A stretch of DNA of 64,000 nucleotides. Origin: Facklamia miroungae. GTDB lineage: Bacteria; Bacillota; Bacilli; Lactobacillales; Aerococcaceae. The notes beneath the pieces are model-generated. The model was not told where the DNA came from. It saw nothing but the letters and a program-made list of their open reading frames with translations, and ran no database searches. Position 1 is the stretch's first letter. Each line of letters begins with the position of its first letter. The DNA is taken from assembly GCF_012396555.1 (NCBI RefSeq), contig NZ_JAAXPS010000002.1:248001-312000 (forward strand), in the 5' to 3' direction. A program made the translations under genes and the position numbers. Below, one piece after another: positions 1 to 8,212 of the stretch.

Positions 1-1
1 T

Positions 2-271
2 CAAGGCAATCAAATGCTATTCGATTTGGCACTTGAAAAAGATGCACAATTTGTTTTTCATGGTCACACTCATCGTTTGTATGCTGAGCTGAAAGATGGG
101 ATTTTGCTAATGAATCCAGGATCGATCGCTCAACCAAGAGGTGAAATTCAAGCAAAAACCTATGCAGTCGTTGAAATTTCAAAAGATTTTATAGAAGTAG
201 ATTATTATAATCACCAATCTGTTCTTTTGGAAGACTTAACTCATTATTTTAAACTAGATGGAGCTGATTGA
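2..271 (+). CDS. YfcE-family metallophosphoesterase, C-terminal part (5' truncated)
   Basis: The reading frame is open from base 2, so the gene starts before the window. The visible part holds the last metal-binding block of calcineurin-like phosphoesterases (GHTH) followed by NPGS, typical of the small YfcE/MJ0936 phosphodiesterase family. The stop overlaps the start of the next gene (TTGA), which suggests translational coupling. In streptococci a gene of this family precedes cbpB in the same order, and that supports the call. The substrate cannot be told from this fragment. Confidence 0.8.
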   Translation, partial: QGNQMLFDLALEKDAQFVFHGHTHRLYAELKDGILLMNPGSIAQPRGEIQAKTYAVVEISKDFIEVDYYNHQSVLLEDLTHYFKLDGAD

Positions 272-780
272 TCTTGATAGATCCTAAGTTATCAAAAAAA
301 ATAGTTGAGAGTCTGGATGAAGTTTTAATTTCAGCTGATGATGTAGCGTATCTTTATGACTTTAATTCACTTATTCACGGCTTACTAGTCCTAAATCAAG
401 TGGACTATTCAATGATTCCAGTTGTCAATCAACATGATCAGATAGTAGGACTTGTCAGTATTAATATGATCGTTAAAGAAGCAATATCTTTAGAAGATAT
501 AGACTTTGACAACTTGAATCATAAATTAATCAAACATTTAGACTTAAGAAAACCAGAATTCATTACCATGAGTGAGGATTTAGAATCAATTTTACATAAA
601 TTAGTCGACAATAACTTCTTATGTGTAGTTGAGAACCATCATGATAAAAAATTTCTTGGCATTATCACACGGAATATGATTTTGAAGCGAATCAATGCTT
701 TTTTACATAGAACCTGTTTGAACGACTTAATTATTACTGATTTCGCCCCAGCCCATAGAAAGAAAGTATACAATAAATAA
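268..780 (+). CDS. cbpB: CBS-domain protein, c-di-AMP-binding CbpB/DarB type
   Basis: This 170-residue cytosolic protein has two CBS motifs, one around residues 20-75 (IPVV then GLVSINMI) and one around 95-150 (VDNNFLCVV then GIITRNMI). The spacing and wording resemble DarB (YkuL) of Bacillus and CbpB of pneumococcus. Those proteins bind c-di-AMP and, when free of it, stimulate the Rel (p)ppGpp enzyme. The start is TTG inside the stop codon of the phosphodiesterase gene. The neighbourhood matches the streptococcal phosphodiesterase-cbpB order. Nucleotide binding is inferred from the family and cannot be seen directly. Confidence 0.8.
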   Translation: MILIDPKLSKKIVESLDEVLISADDVAYLYDFNSLIHGLLVLNQVDYSMIPVVNQHDQIVGLVSINMIVKEAISLEDIDFDNLNHKLIKHLDLRKPEFITMSEDLESILHKLVDNNFLCVVENHHDKKFLGIITRNMILKRINAFLHRTCLNDLIITDFAPAHRKKVYNK

Positions 781-801
781 ACTCATTTTAAGGGCTTTTC
801 T

Positions 802-830
802 TTGAGTTAAATACGCTTTCATGCTATATT
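802..830 (+). promoter_or_regulatory. Sigma-A promoter of the ytxGH operon
   Basis: TTGAGT at 802-807 and TATATT at 825-830 are separated by 17 bases, with a TGC extension before the -10. It lies 33 bases before the ytxG start. Confidence 0.65.
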
Positions 831-862
831 TAAATCAATAACATAGCAAAGGAGGATTAGAT

Positions 863-1417
863 ATGACACTTGGTCAAATTGCAGCTTTGATTGCAGCTTT
901 AGCCTTTGCAATTCTTGTTGTATTCTTATCAATGACCCTAGTAAAAATTAGCGCCATTTTAACCGATTTAAAGGAAACGGTGAGTAAATTAAATAATACG
1001 ATTGATGTAGTGACTAAAGACGTCGATCATTTATCAATTGAAGTTGAGGGGTTACTTAATAAAGCGAATACGCTTGTTGACGACCTTAACGGAAAATTGG
1101 GTAAAACGGATCCATTATTTACTGCGATTGGTGATGTGGGAACATCAGTATCTGAGTTGAATGATTCCACTAAAGAAATGACAACTAATTTCGTTTCGAA
1201 TTTTTCGAAAAAAAATAAGAAAAAATCACCGATCAATTCGCTTCAAAAAGCGTCAAAAATGGTCAACCGTTTCAAAGTAAAACCCCAGGCAAGAAAGTCA
1301 GATCAAATGGATAAAGTTCCAGTAAAACAGGAACAAAGAACTTTGGATTCTTTTATTCAAGGCCAACCGTCTAAAACAGCGGGTGAAATTTCAATTAATT
1401 TAAAGGAGGCAAAATAA
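863..1417 (+). CDS. ytxG: DUF948 membrane-anchored protein (YtxG-like)
   Basis: This 184-residue protein has one N-terminal membrane segment (about residues 7-30). A heptad-rich region follows (about 33-105), then a basic, Lys/Gln-rich tail. This is the DUF948 layout of Bacillus YtxG, a general-stress protein of unknown biochemical function. AAGGAGG precedes the ATG. It is co-transcribed with the YtxH gene, whose ribosome binding site lies inside the 3' end of this gene. The ytxG-ytxH-ccpA neighbourhood is also found in Bacillus. No catalytic motif is visible. Confidence 0.75.
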   Translation: MTLGQIAALIAALAFAILVVFLSMTLVKISAILTDLKETVSKLNNTIDVVTKDVDHLSIEVEGLLNKANTLVDDLNGKLGKTDPLFTAIGDVGTSVSELNDSTKEMTTNFVSNFSKKNKKKSPINSLQKASKMVNRFKVKPQARKSDQMDKVPVKQEQRTLDSFIQGQPSKTAGEISINLKEAK

Positions 1418-1418
1418 T

Positions 1419-1853
1419 ATGAAAAATAATGATGGATTTTTAGCAGGCGCACTCTTAGGTGCTGCGATTGGAGGAGCTGCCGCTTTACTCTTTGCTCCTA
1501 AGTCTGGAAGAGAATTACGAGAAGACTTAAATGAAGAGTTGGACTATTGGATTGATCGTGTAAATGATTATACTGATTATGCTGTTGAAAGAGGCGTTGA
1601 AATGTACGATGCCGCTTCTGAAGCAGGAGAAGATATTCGTGTAAACCTTAAATCTTCGGCTGATCAAATTAAACGTTCCGCTGAAGAATTAAAGAAAGAA
1701 GCGAGTAAAGAATGGGATCATGTAAAAGAAGATTTAAATCAATCAAAAGATATCTTAACAGCTGAAATTGAAGATATTGAAGTTGAAGCTAAAGATGAGT
1801 TTAAGGATGTAAAAGAAGAAGTTGAAAAGAAGACTGACGAACTTTTAAACTAA
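1419..1853 (+). CDS. ytxH: YtxH-domain protein
   Basis: This 144-residue protein starts with a Gly/Ala-rich hydrophobic segment (about residues 7-27, ending FAPKSGRELRED), which is the signature of the YtxH domain. A long, highly charged helical or coiled-coil region follows and ends in Glu/Lys repeats. Family members are small membrane-associated proteins linked to general stress in Bacillus, without a known activity. The gene starts one base after the ytxG stop and is followed by a strong terminator, so the pair forms a two-gene operon. Confidence 0.8.
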   Translation: MKNNDGFLAGALLGAAIGGAAALLFAPKSGRELREDLNEELDYWIDRVNDYTDYAVERGVEMYDAASEAGEDIRVNLKSSADQIKRSAEELKKEASKEWDHVKEDLNQSKDILTAEIEDIEVEAKDEFKDVKEEVEKKTDELLN

Positions 1854-1858
1854 ACTTT

Positions 1859-1890
1859 TAAAAACTCCCTCATACTGAGGGAGTTTTATT
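1859..1890 (+). terminator. Rho-independent terminator of ytxGH
   Basis: AAAACTCCCTCA and TGAGGGAGTTTT form a 12-bp stem around a 3-base loop and run into TTTTATTATT. Confidence 0.9.
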
Positions 1891-1925
1891 ATTATGAAAA
1901 AACTGTGAAAACTTGACGATATTTA

Positions 1926-1940
1926 TAGAAAACGCTTGCA
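1926..1940 (+). promoter_or_regulatory. Candidate cre site upstream of ccpA
   Basis: TAGAAAACGCTTGCA matches the CcpA operator consensus WTGNAANCGNWNNCA at all but one fixed position. It sits 60-75 bases before the ccpA start, near the probable promoter. Autoregulation of ccpA is known in related bacteria; here it is inferred from the site. Confidence 0.55.
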
Positions 1941-1999
1941 CTATTAACCTTCTTATGTTAAATTCAAAGAGTAAATTAAATTTTGAAAGAAGGGTAGGC

Positions 2000-3004
2000 A
2001 TGGAAAAACAAACAATTACAATATATGATGTAGCTCGTGAAGCCGGCGTGTCTATGGCCACCGTCTCACGTGTTGTGAATGGTAATCCTAATGTAAAACC
2101 AAGTACAAGAAAAAAAGTGTCTGAAGTTATAGAACGGTTAGACTATCGGCCAAATGCGGTAGCCAGAGGATTGGCTAGTAAGAAAACTACCACTGTGGGG
2201 GTCATTATTCCAAATATAACTAATATCTTCTTTTCTGCATTAGCACGTGGAATTGATGATATTGCTGCTATGTATAAATATGATATTATTTTAGCAAATG
2301 CTGACGAGAGTGTCGATAAAGAAATTAATGTTTTCAATAATCTCTTAGCTAAACAAGTTGATGGTATTATTTATATGGGCTATAACGTGGGGGAAGAACT
2401 TACCTCGCTTATCAAGTCCTCAAGAACACCGGTTGTTATTGCAGGAATGGTCAGTGAAGATCCTGACTTATATACAGTTTCAATTGATATTCGTCAAGCC
2501 ATTGAAGAAATGACTGACTTCTTACTTCAATCAGGAAATAGACCGGCAATTATCACTGATTCAGAAAAGTATTATGCAAATCGGGTTCATCGAATTCCGG
2601 GATATAAATCCGCTTTGGCTAAGCATAATATACCGGTTGATGATGATCTAATTATCCAAAGTGATTTCACCGATGATGAGGGTGATATTATTGTGGACCA
2701 GCTGTTAGCTGCCAAAGCGACTGGAGTTATTGCAACAAAAGACTTTTTAGCTGTTGCAGTTCTTAATGTGCTTACAGATAGAAAAATTAAAGTGCCCGAG
2801 GAATTCCAAGTTATTACTAGTAAAAATTCAGTTTTAACCAAATACGCACGTCCTCAATTATCTTCTTTACAATATCCTCTGTACGATGTTGGTGCAGTAG
2901 CAATGCGTCTTTTGACCAAGATTATGAATGATGAAGAGATAGATCAACGTCAAATTGTTTTGCCACATAAACTTGTTCATCGCGATTCGACGATCAGTAA
3001 TTAA
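2000..3004 (+). CDS. ccpA: Catabolite control protein A (LacI/GalR family regulator)
   Basis: The protein has 334 residues, normal for CcpA. An N-terminal LacI-type helix-turn-helix (IYDVAREAGVSMATVSRVVNG region, about residues 6-26) and hinge (RPNAVARGLASKKTTTVGVI) precede a periplasmic-binding-like effector domain. The frame stays open upstream, but the ATG at 2000 is chosen because AGAAGGG precedes it and the protein then begins like known CcpA. With HPr-Ser-P, CcpA binds cre sites and controls carbon catabolite genes. Candidate targets in this window are its own upstream region and arcA. A terminator closes the gene. Confidence 0.95.
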   Translation: MEKQTITIYDVAREAGVSMATVSRVVNGNPNVKPSTRKKVSEVIERLDYRPNAVARGLASKKTTTVGVIIPNITNIFFSALARGIDDIAAMYKYDIILANADESVDKEINVFNNLLAKQVDGIIYMGYNVGEELTSLIKSSRTPVVIAGMVSEDPDLYTVSIDIRQAIEEMTDFLLQSGNRPAIITDSEKYYANRVHRIPGYKSALAKHNIPVDDDLIIQSDFTDDEGDIIVDQLLAAKATGVIATKDFLAVAVLNVLTDRKIKVPEEFQVITSKNSVLTKYARPQLSSLQYPLYDVGAVAMRLLTKIMNDEEIDQRQIVLPHKLVHRDSTISN

Positions 3005-3018
3005 ACCAATTAAATGTT

Positions 3019-3060
3019 TAAAAGAGCTATGAGTTATCAAATTAACTCATAGCTCTTTTT
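3019..3060. terminator. Bidirectional terminator between ccpA and the PBP gene
   Basis: AAAGAGCTATGAGTTA and TAACTCATAGCTCTTT pair over 16 bp with a short loop and A/T tracts on both sides. It lies between the convergent ccpA and penicillin-binding protein genes. Confidence 0.92.
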
Positions 3061-3079
3061 GATCGCTATATCCAACCAA

Positions 3080-6000
3080 TTAATAGGACGAAATTTCTTC
3101 ATAATAAGTTTCTTCTGTAACTGTATCAGGAATAGGGTCCGTGGTAGAAATGCTTCCATCTTCATTTGTGTTTTCTGAACTAGTTGAATTAGGATCTTCG
3201 CTTGTTTCTTCGCTAGTTGAGGTCGATTCTGTCGTTTCTTCTAATGAGCGCATATATGCTGCCCAGAAACGACCTATTTCTTCATCATTAGCATTGAACA
3301 TAAAATTATAGCTGAGGGCAGCAGCGGGCTTCGATTGCTTAAAGAGGTCTTGTTTAAGAGGACCTGAAAGGTTAGCAATTCGATTATTATAGGTAATGCT
3401 GCCTGGTAAAGTTCCAGTAAGGGCAACTATGTTTTGACTAATTACTGAAGTAGGTTGAGCAAAAATTTCATTGGAACCAAAAATTTCAGGTCGAATGGCA
3501 TATAGTGCATTAGCTATATTGGCCCAGAAAACTTGCGAACGCACTGATTCGTTTCCAAGTCCATCGTCTGGATTGACAAAATATTCATAGTATTGAGAGT
3601 CATAGCCTGCCCAGGATCCTATTGTAATCGCAGGTGTAGAAGCTATGAACCAGAGGTCTTTAGCATTCTCACTTGTTCCAGATTTAGCAATCCAATCACC
3701 AGGCACTTTTAAATTTGCCTTAGCGTATTGACCTGAACCAAACTCGGTAGTATCTCGTAAAATATCTACCATCAAATAATTCGTGTCTTCACTAAATACC
3801 TTTTGTGGTTGAACCTCTTGTTCAAAGACAATATTACCAAAAGAATCAACAATTTTACTGATGATATGGCCTTGAACATAGTAACCGTCGTTAGCAAAAG
3901 TTGAAAAGGCAGAAGTTTGTTCAAATACAGTAGGACCTGTACTAACACCTCCAATTGAAAAGGCAAGGTTGTTCGTTTCATCCTTATCATAGGCAAAACC
4001 TTCTTTAAAGCCCATCAGTTTTAGGTAATCATAAACAGGTACATTCTGCTGTAATAAGCCTTGATAAATTCGTATAGTTGGTAAATTAAGTGATTTAGCG
4101 AGCGATTCACGAGCAGAAATAAATTGATTTGAAATCGATTCGCCATAGTTAGTCGGTTTCCACTGCGTACCATCCGCGTATGTTTCGACAAATGGTGTAT
4201 CAGGAACAATGGTAGCAGGGGCAATAAGGTCATTTTCGATGGCTGGAGCGTAGACTGCCAGTGGTTTGATTGTTGAACCAGGGGAGCGACGAGTTGCGAA
4301 AGCATGGTCAATTTGGTTGTTATCGTAATCAGTTCCGGCAACGAAGCCCAAAACTTTACCACTCGTATTTTCAATCACTACAATTCCAGTTTGTATATTT
4401 TCAACATAATATATTTCTTCACCGGTACTAGGGTCAGTATAAACTCCATCATAACTTACACCTAAAGTTTCTACATATTCTTTGGCTGTTTCTTGTAATT
4501 GATCATAAATTTCTTTATCGATGGTAGAATAAACTTGATAGCCACCAGTACGTAATTGGTTTTCTGCTTCAGAGTAGTATTGGTTATACATATCTGTATC
4601 CTGTAAAACATCACTGACTTGAAGACCATCATCATTAATATTAATCTCCATTAATTTATTGATTGCTTCATTCATTATTGTTTGATATAAGTAGGATTGA
4701 CGTTCAACGGGTCGGTCTTTTGGTTTAAGAAAATCTTTACTGATATCATACTGAATCGCTGCATTATACTCTTCTTTAGTGATAACTTTATTGCGATACA
4801 TACTGAAAAGCACAGCTTTCATTCGATTAATGCCGGCTTCAAAATCATCTCTGAGTGAACTGTTATAATTATAAGGTGTATAAGTATAAGGATCTTGGGG
4901 TAGCCCAACTAAAAAAGCTGCTTGAGCCAAATTAACGTCTGATGGTTCTATACCGAATATCCCTTCCGAAGCTTCTCGGATACCAGCAATATTATCCCCC
5001 ATATTATTACGACCAAAAGGTGAAACATTAAGATAAGCGTTCAATATTTCATCTTTGGTAAAGTATTTTTCGAGTCTTAAAGCTAGTAAGATTTCATTAG
5101 CCTTTCTAAAAAAAGTGACATCATTAGTCAATAACTGTTGTTTAACCAGTTGCTGTGTTAAAGTTGATCCGCCTGTCCCTGAACCTGATATTAGTGTTTG
5201 AAGAATAGCTCTTAGCGTTGACTTAGGATTTACACCTAGGTGATCATAGAAGGCTTGGTCTTCAATAGAAATTAATCCTTGTTTTATATAAGGTGAGATA
5301 TCTTCCAACTTTGTCACTGATCTTACAACATCTGACCGGATGTCGGCAATAAGGTCGCCCGAATTATAATAAAGACTTGATTGTTGTTCAACTTGATTAA
5401 TGGCTTCAGCCATTTCTTGTTTAGTTGGTGGAGTCGTATCAGAAACAAGAGAAGTAAAATAACCTATTCCAATTCCGGATAAGAGAAAGCCAAGCAAAAG
5501 CCCAATAAAAACAATATAAATAAATATGCGCTTAAGCACGTTAAAAATAACAGAGACAACTATAGACATTTTTGATGTTCGATTGAGACCTTTTAAAGAC
5601 AGTTGATTACGTGCAGCTTTTTTTCGCATCTTCCTTGTGTGGATATAGCGTTGAAAAAAGTTTTTTTGCGAAACATCATCAAAACTTTCATCTCTTGAGA
5701 TCGTTTCATCGTTTTGATTAAATGAATCGGTTTTTGAATCATCTTTATCTAATTCAGCTTCTTCATTAGAAAATCGGGTCTCTTTAATTTCTCCGATTGG
5801 TGATTCAAGGGTTTGATCGCTGAGGAGTCCTGATCCACTGTTTTCCGGAATGGATCGCTTCGATTGAATCGAGTGTTGTCTATTACTTTTTATTTGCTTT
5901 TTTTCATTTGAATCAGAATGGAGCGTCGGCATCTGTACATCTTTAAAGCTCTCATTTTCAAGTTCATCAATTCGTTTTAGGCGTCTTGAACGAGCCTCTT

Positions 6001-6121
6001 TACTGTTAACAAAGCGTGAAGACTTCAAATTTGTTAACCTTCGACGTCTTTCTTGAATTGAATCTTTTGATACATGACCATCCAAAGGTGGCAGATGCTT
6101 CTTGCTTTCTTCATTAGTCAT
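3080..6121 (-). CDS. Class A penicillin-binding protein (glycosyltransferase/transpeptidase)
   Basis: This bifunctional enzyme polymerises lipid II and cross-links peptidoglycan at the outer membrane face. Of 1013 residues, about 1-185 form a charged, Arg/Lys- and Ser/Glu-rich cytoplasmic region. A membrane anchor lies near 187-225. The GT51 domain has EDQAFYDH (about 287-294) and GGSTLTQQLVKQ. The transpeptidase domain has STIK (about 615), SLN and KSGTSE (about 813). The C-terminus is a Ser/Thr/Glu-rich tail. The cytoplasmic region is unusually long. The position beside ccpA and the sequence suggest the PbpF/PBP1B branch rather than PonA, but I am not sure of the subclass. It probably shares a transcript with trhO, 26 bases upstream. 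Confidence 0.93.
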   Translation of the reverse strand: MTNEESKKHLPPLDGHVSKDSIQERRRRLTNLKSSRFVNSKEARSRRLKRIDELENESFKDVQMPTLHSDSNEKKQIKSNRQHSIQSKRSIPENSGSGLLSDQTLESPIGEIKETRFSNEEAELDKDDSKTDSFNQNDETISRDESFDDVSQKNFFQRYIHTRKMRKKAARNQLSLKGLNRTSKMSIVVSVIFNVLKRIFIYIVFIGLLLGFLLSGIGIGYFTSLVSDTTPPTKQEMAEAINQVEQQSSLYYNSGDLIADIRSDVVRSVTKLEDISPYIKQGLISIEDQAFYDHLGVNPKSTLRAILQTLISGSGTGGSTLTQQLVKQQLLTNDVTFFRKANEILLALRLEKYFTKDEILNAYLNVSPFGRNNMGDNIAGIREASEGIFGIEPSDVNLAQAAFLVGLPQDPYTYTPYNYNSSLRDDFEAGINRMKAVLFSMYRNKVITKEEYNAAIQYDISKDFLKPKDRPVERQSYLYQTIMNEAINKLMEININDDGLQVSDVLQDTDMYNQYYSEAENQLRTGGYQVYSTIDKEIYDQLQETAKEYVETLGVSYDGVYTDPSTGEEIYYVENIQTGIVVIENTSGKVLGFVAGTDYDNNQIDHAFATRRSPGSTIKPLAVYAPAIENDLIAPATIVPDTPFVETYADGTQWKPTNYGESISNQFISARESLAKSLNLPTIRIYQGLLQQNVPVYDYLKLMGFKEGFAYDKDETNNLAFSIGGVSTGPTVFEQTSAFSTFANDGYYVQGHIISKIVDSFGNIVFEQEVQPQKVFSEDTNYLMVDILRDTTEFGSGQYAKANLKVPGDWIAKSGTSENAKDLWFIASTPAITIGSWAGYDSQYYEYFVNPDDGLGNESVRSQVFWANIANALYAIRPEIFGSNEIFAQPTSVISQNIVALTGTLPGSITYNNRIANLSGPLKQDLFKQSKPAAALSYNFMFNANDEEIGRFWAAYMRSLEETTESTSTSEETSEDPNSTSSENTNEDGSISTTDPIPDTVTEETYYEEISSY

Positions 6122-6147
6122 TTCACTATCCCCTTTACAGGCTTAAA

Positions 6148-7119
6148 TTAAGCAGAATGTGATTTATTTAAGCTTTCTCCAATTGCATTTAATTTTTCTT
6201 CCCATTCGTCAGTTGAAAGATTATGCTCAGCTACATAACGATTACGTGGATGACAGCGACAAGCTTGACTGCATCCGCGTAGGAATTTAGCTTCGTTTTC
6301 TTCTGATGCTAAAATTTGCTCATTGCACTCTGGATTTGCACAATTTACATATCTTTCACAAGGAGTTCCATCAAAATAGTCTTTTCCAACGATTGTTGGA
6401 TTTACTTGGTTAACAGGAACAGCTATTCTTTCATCGAATACATACATTTTTCCATCCCAGAGTTCACCTTTTGTTTCGGGATCTTTCCCATAAGTATCAA
6501 TCCCGCCATGTAACTGCCCAACATCTTTGAAACCTTCTTTTAAAAGCCAACCAGAGAATTTTTCACAGCGGATACCTCCGGTGCAATAAACAACAACTCT
6601 TTTATCCATAAATTGCTCTTTATTTTCTTTGACCCAATCAGGTAGCTCTCTGAAGTTACGTATTTCAGGTCGGACTGCTCCTTTAAAATGCCCCAAATCA
6701 TACTCGTAGTCATTGCGCGTATCTAAAACGACAGTATCTTCATCAAGAAGGGCTTGTTTAAATTCCTTTGGCGATAAATATTGACCCGTGAGTTGATGAG
6801 GATCGATGTCTTCTTCTAAATTTAAAGCAACAATTTCCTCACGAGTTCGTACATACATCTTTTTATGAGCGTAATCATCCGCTGGATCCTGCTTAAACCA
6901 TAAGTCTTCAAAACCTGGTAGAGAATGCACATAATCCATATATTTTTGCGTTTGCTCTATTGTACCAGAAACCGTTCCATTGATACCTTCTTGCCCTACC
7001 AAAACGCGTCCTTTAAGACCAATGCTATGGCAGAAAGCTAAGTGATCTTTAGCAAACAATTCAGGGTCGTCAATTTTTTGATACTTATAATAGAGTAATA
7101 CACGATAGTTTTTTTCCAT
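6148..7119 (-). CDS. trhO: tRNA uridine(34) hydroxylase (rhodanese family)
   Basis: The 323-residue protein has the TrhO architecture: an N-terminal acylphosphatase-like domain (about 1-95), a rhodanese domain with the active-site loop CTGGIRC (about 180), and a C-terminal Cys-rich block ([25 protein letters not shown]). TrhO hydroxylates U34 of certain tRNAs, the oxygen-dependent first step toward 5-methoxyuridine in Bacillus and Escherichia. AGGAGG-like spacing before the ATG fits. The penicillin-binding protein gene follows on the same strand. Confidence 0.93.
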   Translation of the reverse strand: MEKNYRVLLYYKYQKIDDPELFAKDHLAFCHSIGLKGRVLVGQEGINGTVSGTIEQTQKYMDYVHSLPGFEDLWFKQDPADDYAHKKMYVRTREEIVALNLEEDIDPHQLTGQYLSPKEFKQALLDEDTVVLDTRNDYEYDLGHFKGAVRPEIRNFRELPDWVKENKEQFMDKRVVVYCTGGIRCEKFSGWLLKEGFKDVGQLHGGIDTYGKDPETKGELWDGKMYVFDERIAVPVNQVNPTIVGKDYFDGTPCERYVNCANPECNEQILASEENEAKFLRGCSQACRCHPRNRYVAEHNLSTDEWEEKLNAIGESLNKSHSA

Positions 7120-7294
7120 AATTTACCTCCTGTAGTTGCAAGCTACATTTATTTTCATATCTTCATATTATACGTAAAATCAATAAAAGTCACAAGTTTT
7201 TACCGTTTTTAATCAGATTGTTAAACAACTTTATTAAACAGACTATAAAATGATTGTTTAAAAAACAATTCTTATTGTAATTTGTAATAGTTTT

Positions 7295-7336
7295 AAAAAA
7301 AGAGAGAGCAAGATTTAGCATAATCCTGCTCTCTAC
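7295..7336 (-). terminator. Terminator of folT
   Basis: Read on the minus strand, AGAGAGCA and TGCTCTCT pair, with GATT/AATC extending the stem, and the stem is followed by TCTTTTTTT. The rest of the roughly 290-base gap between folT and trhO is AT-rich. It includes a short palindrome (ATTGTTT-AAA-AAACAAT near 7253), but I see no gene. Confidence 0.8.
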
Positions 7337-7407
7337 TTAGTATTTCACTATCATGTCATTGGGCTATTCAATAGTGCTTTATCGACTAGTGAATTAATAA
7401 AATTCTA

Positions 7408-7965
7408 TTAAAATTGGAATTTTCGAATGAGACGCTTAATAACAGGTAATTGTAGTATGATCACTAAGATGATTGTATTTAGAGGGAAGGAAACAGCATT
7501 TTTAGCAATGCGAATGGGCATAAAGGCTGCCCATGCTTTACCTTGCATCATACGAATCCATAAAGAACCAAGACCTAGGTTAACAATTAAAGTGACTAAT
7601 AAGACACTTATTAAGATATTTTTCCAATTAAGTTCTTTACGCCATAAAAACCAACCATAAATGAAACCTGCTAGACCTGCACTCAAAGTATAACCAAAAA
7701 AGAAACTATAACCATTTAAAAGGGCAGTGATGATATCATTTGCCATTGAAAGAACGATAGCCCACCATGGACCGATAATAGCACTCGAGATTGCTGTACC
7801 AATGAAGCCAACTCCTATTTGGGCAATTTCACCAATTCTAAAAGCTGGAATATAGGCTAACATAATACGAAAAGCCAAAAGTAAAGCCATAGTGGTTAAT
7901 TGAAGAGTCGTTAATCTCCCTTTTTGACCATAAGAACTTACACGACGAGAATCTGTTTTTTCCAT
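7408..7965 (-). CDS. folT: Folate ECF transporter S component
   Basis: This 185-residue protein has five or six membrane segments. A basic N-terminus is followed by LTTLQLTTMALLLAFRIMLAYIP, typical of ECF S components. Its resemblance to FolT and the tetrahydrofolate riboswitch directly upstream point to folate as substrate. The S component captures the vitamin and works with the shared EcfA/EcfA'/EcfT module, which is not in this window. The start is the ATG at 7965, with AAAGGAG ten bases before it. That ribosome binding site can be paired in a leader hairpin. Confidence 0.92.
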   Translation of the reverse strand: MEKTDSRRVSSYGQKGRLTTLQLTTMALLLAFRIMLAYIPAFRIGEIAQIGVGFIGTAISSAIIGPWWAIVLSMANDIITALLNGYSFFFGYTLSAGLAGFIYGWFLWRKELNWKNILISVLLVTLIVNLGLGSLWIRMMQGKAWAAFMPIRIAKNAVSFPLNTIILVIILQLPVIKRLIRKFQF

Positions 7966-7973
7966 AAAAAATA

Positions 7974-7999
7974 CGCTCCTTTAATTTGACAAGAGAGCG
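7974..7999 (-). promoter_or_regulatory. Hairpin masking the folT ribosome binding site
   Basis: On the minus strand CGCTC-T-CTT pairs with AAGGAGCG, which contains the Shine-Dalgarno bases of folT. It lies directly downstream of the tetrahydrofolate aptamer, so it is the likely expression platform and control is probably at translation initiation. Confidence 0.65.
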
Positions 8000-8012
8000 C
8001 TACAAATAATAT

Positions 8013-8114
8013 TTATGCAGCGAATGCAAAGATAGTATCGCAAGAATAATTCTTTTCGTTTGCTGGCCACATCCCATCCAACAACACTTAACGTTCTATC
8101 TTTTACTCTGTCTT
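8013..8114 (-). ncRNA. Tetrahydrofolate (THF) riboswitch of folT
   Basis: The minus strand carries the conserved THF-riboswitch blocks in order: AGAGTA, CGTTAAGTG, GGATGGGATGT, ACGAA, GCG and TTGCATTCGCT. The closing bases AGAG/CGCT are in place. The element sits just before folT and its masking hairpin. Folate-bound RNA is expected to lower folT expression, an inference from the class. Confidence 0.9.
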
Positions 8115-8186
8115 ATGATATGCATCATTGTAACGTATATTACCAAAAAATGAAAGAGGGTAAATCTATTATTTTCATTCTTGTGC

Positions 8187-8192
8187 TATAAT
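8187..8192 (+). promoter_or_regulatory. Extended -10 promoter of the lipid kinase gene
   Basis: TGC-TATAAT at 8184-8192 lies 20 bases before the ATG with AAGGAGG between. No good -35 is visible, so this is an extended -10 type. Confidence 0.5.
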
Positions 8193-8212
8193 ATATCAAA
8201 GGAGGATGAGCA

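Noticed and set aside
7253-7269. Palindrome ATTGTTT-AAA-AAACAAT as an operator or terminator
   Set aside because: It is short and made only of A/T-rich sequence in an AT-rich gap, with no matching site elsewhere that I noticed. The real terminator lies next to it.
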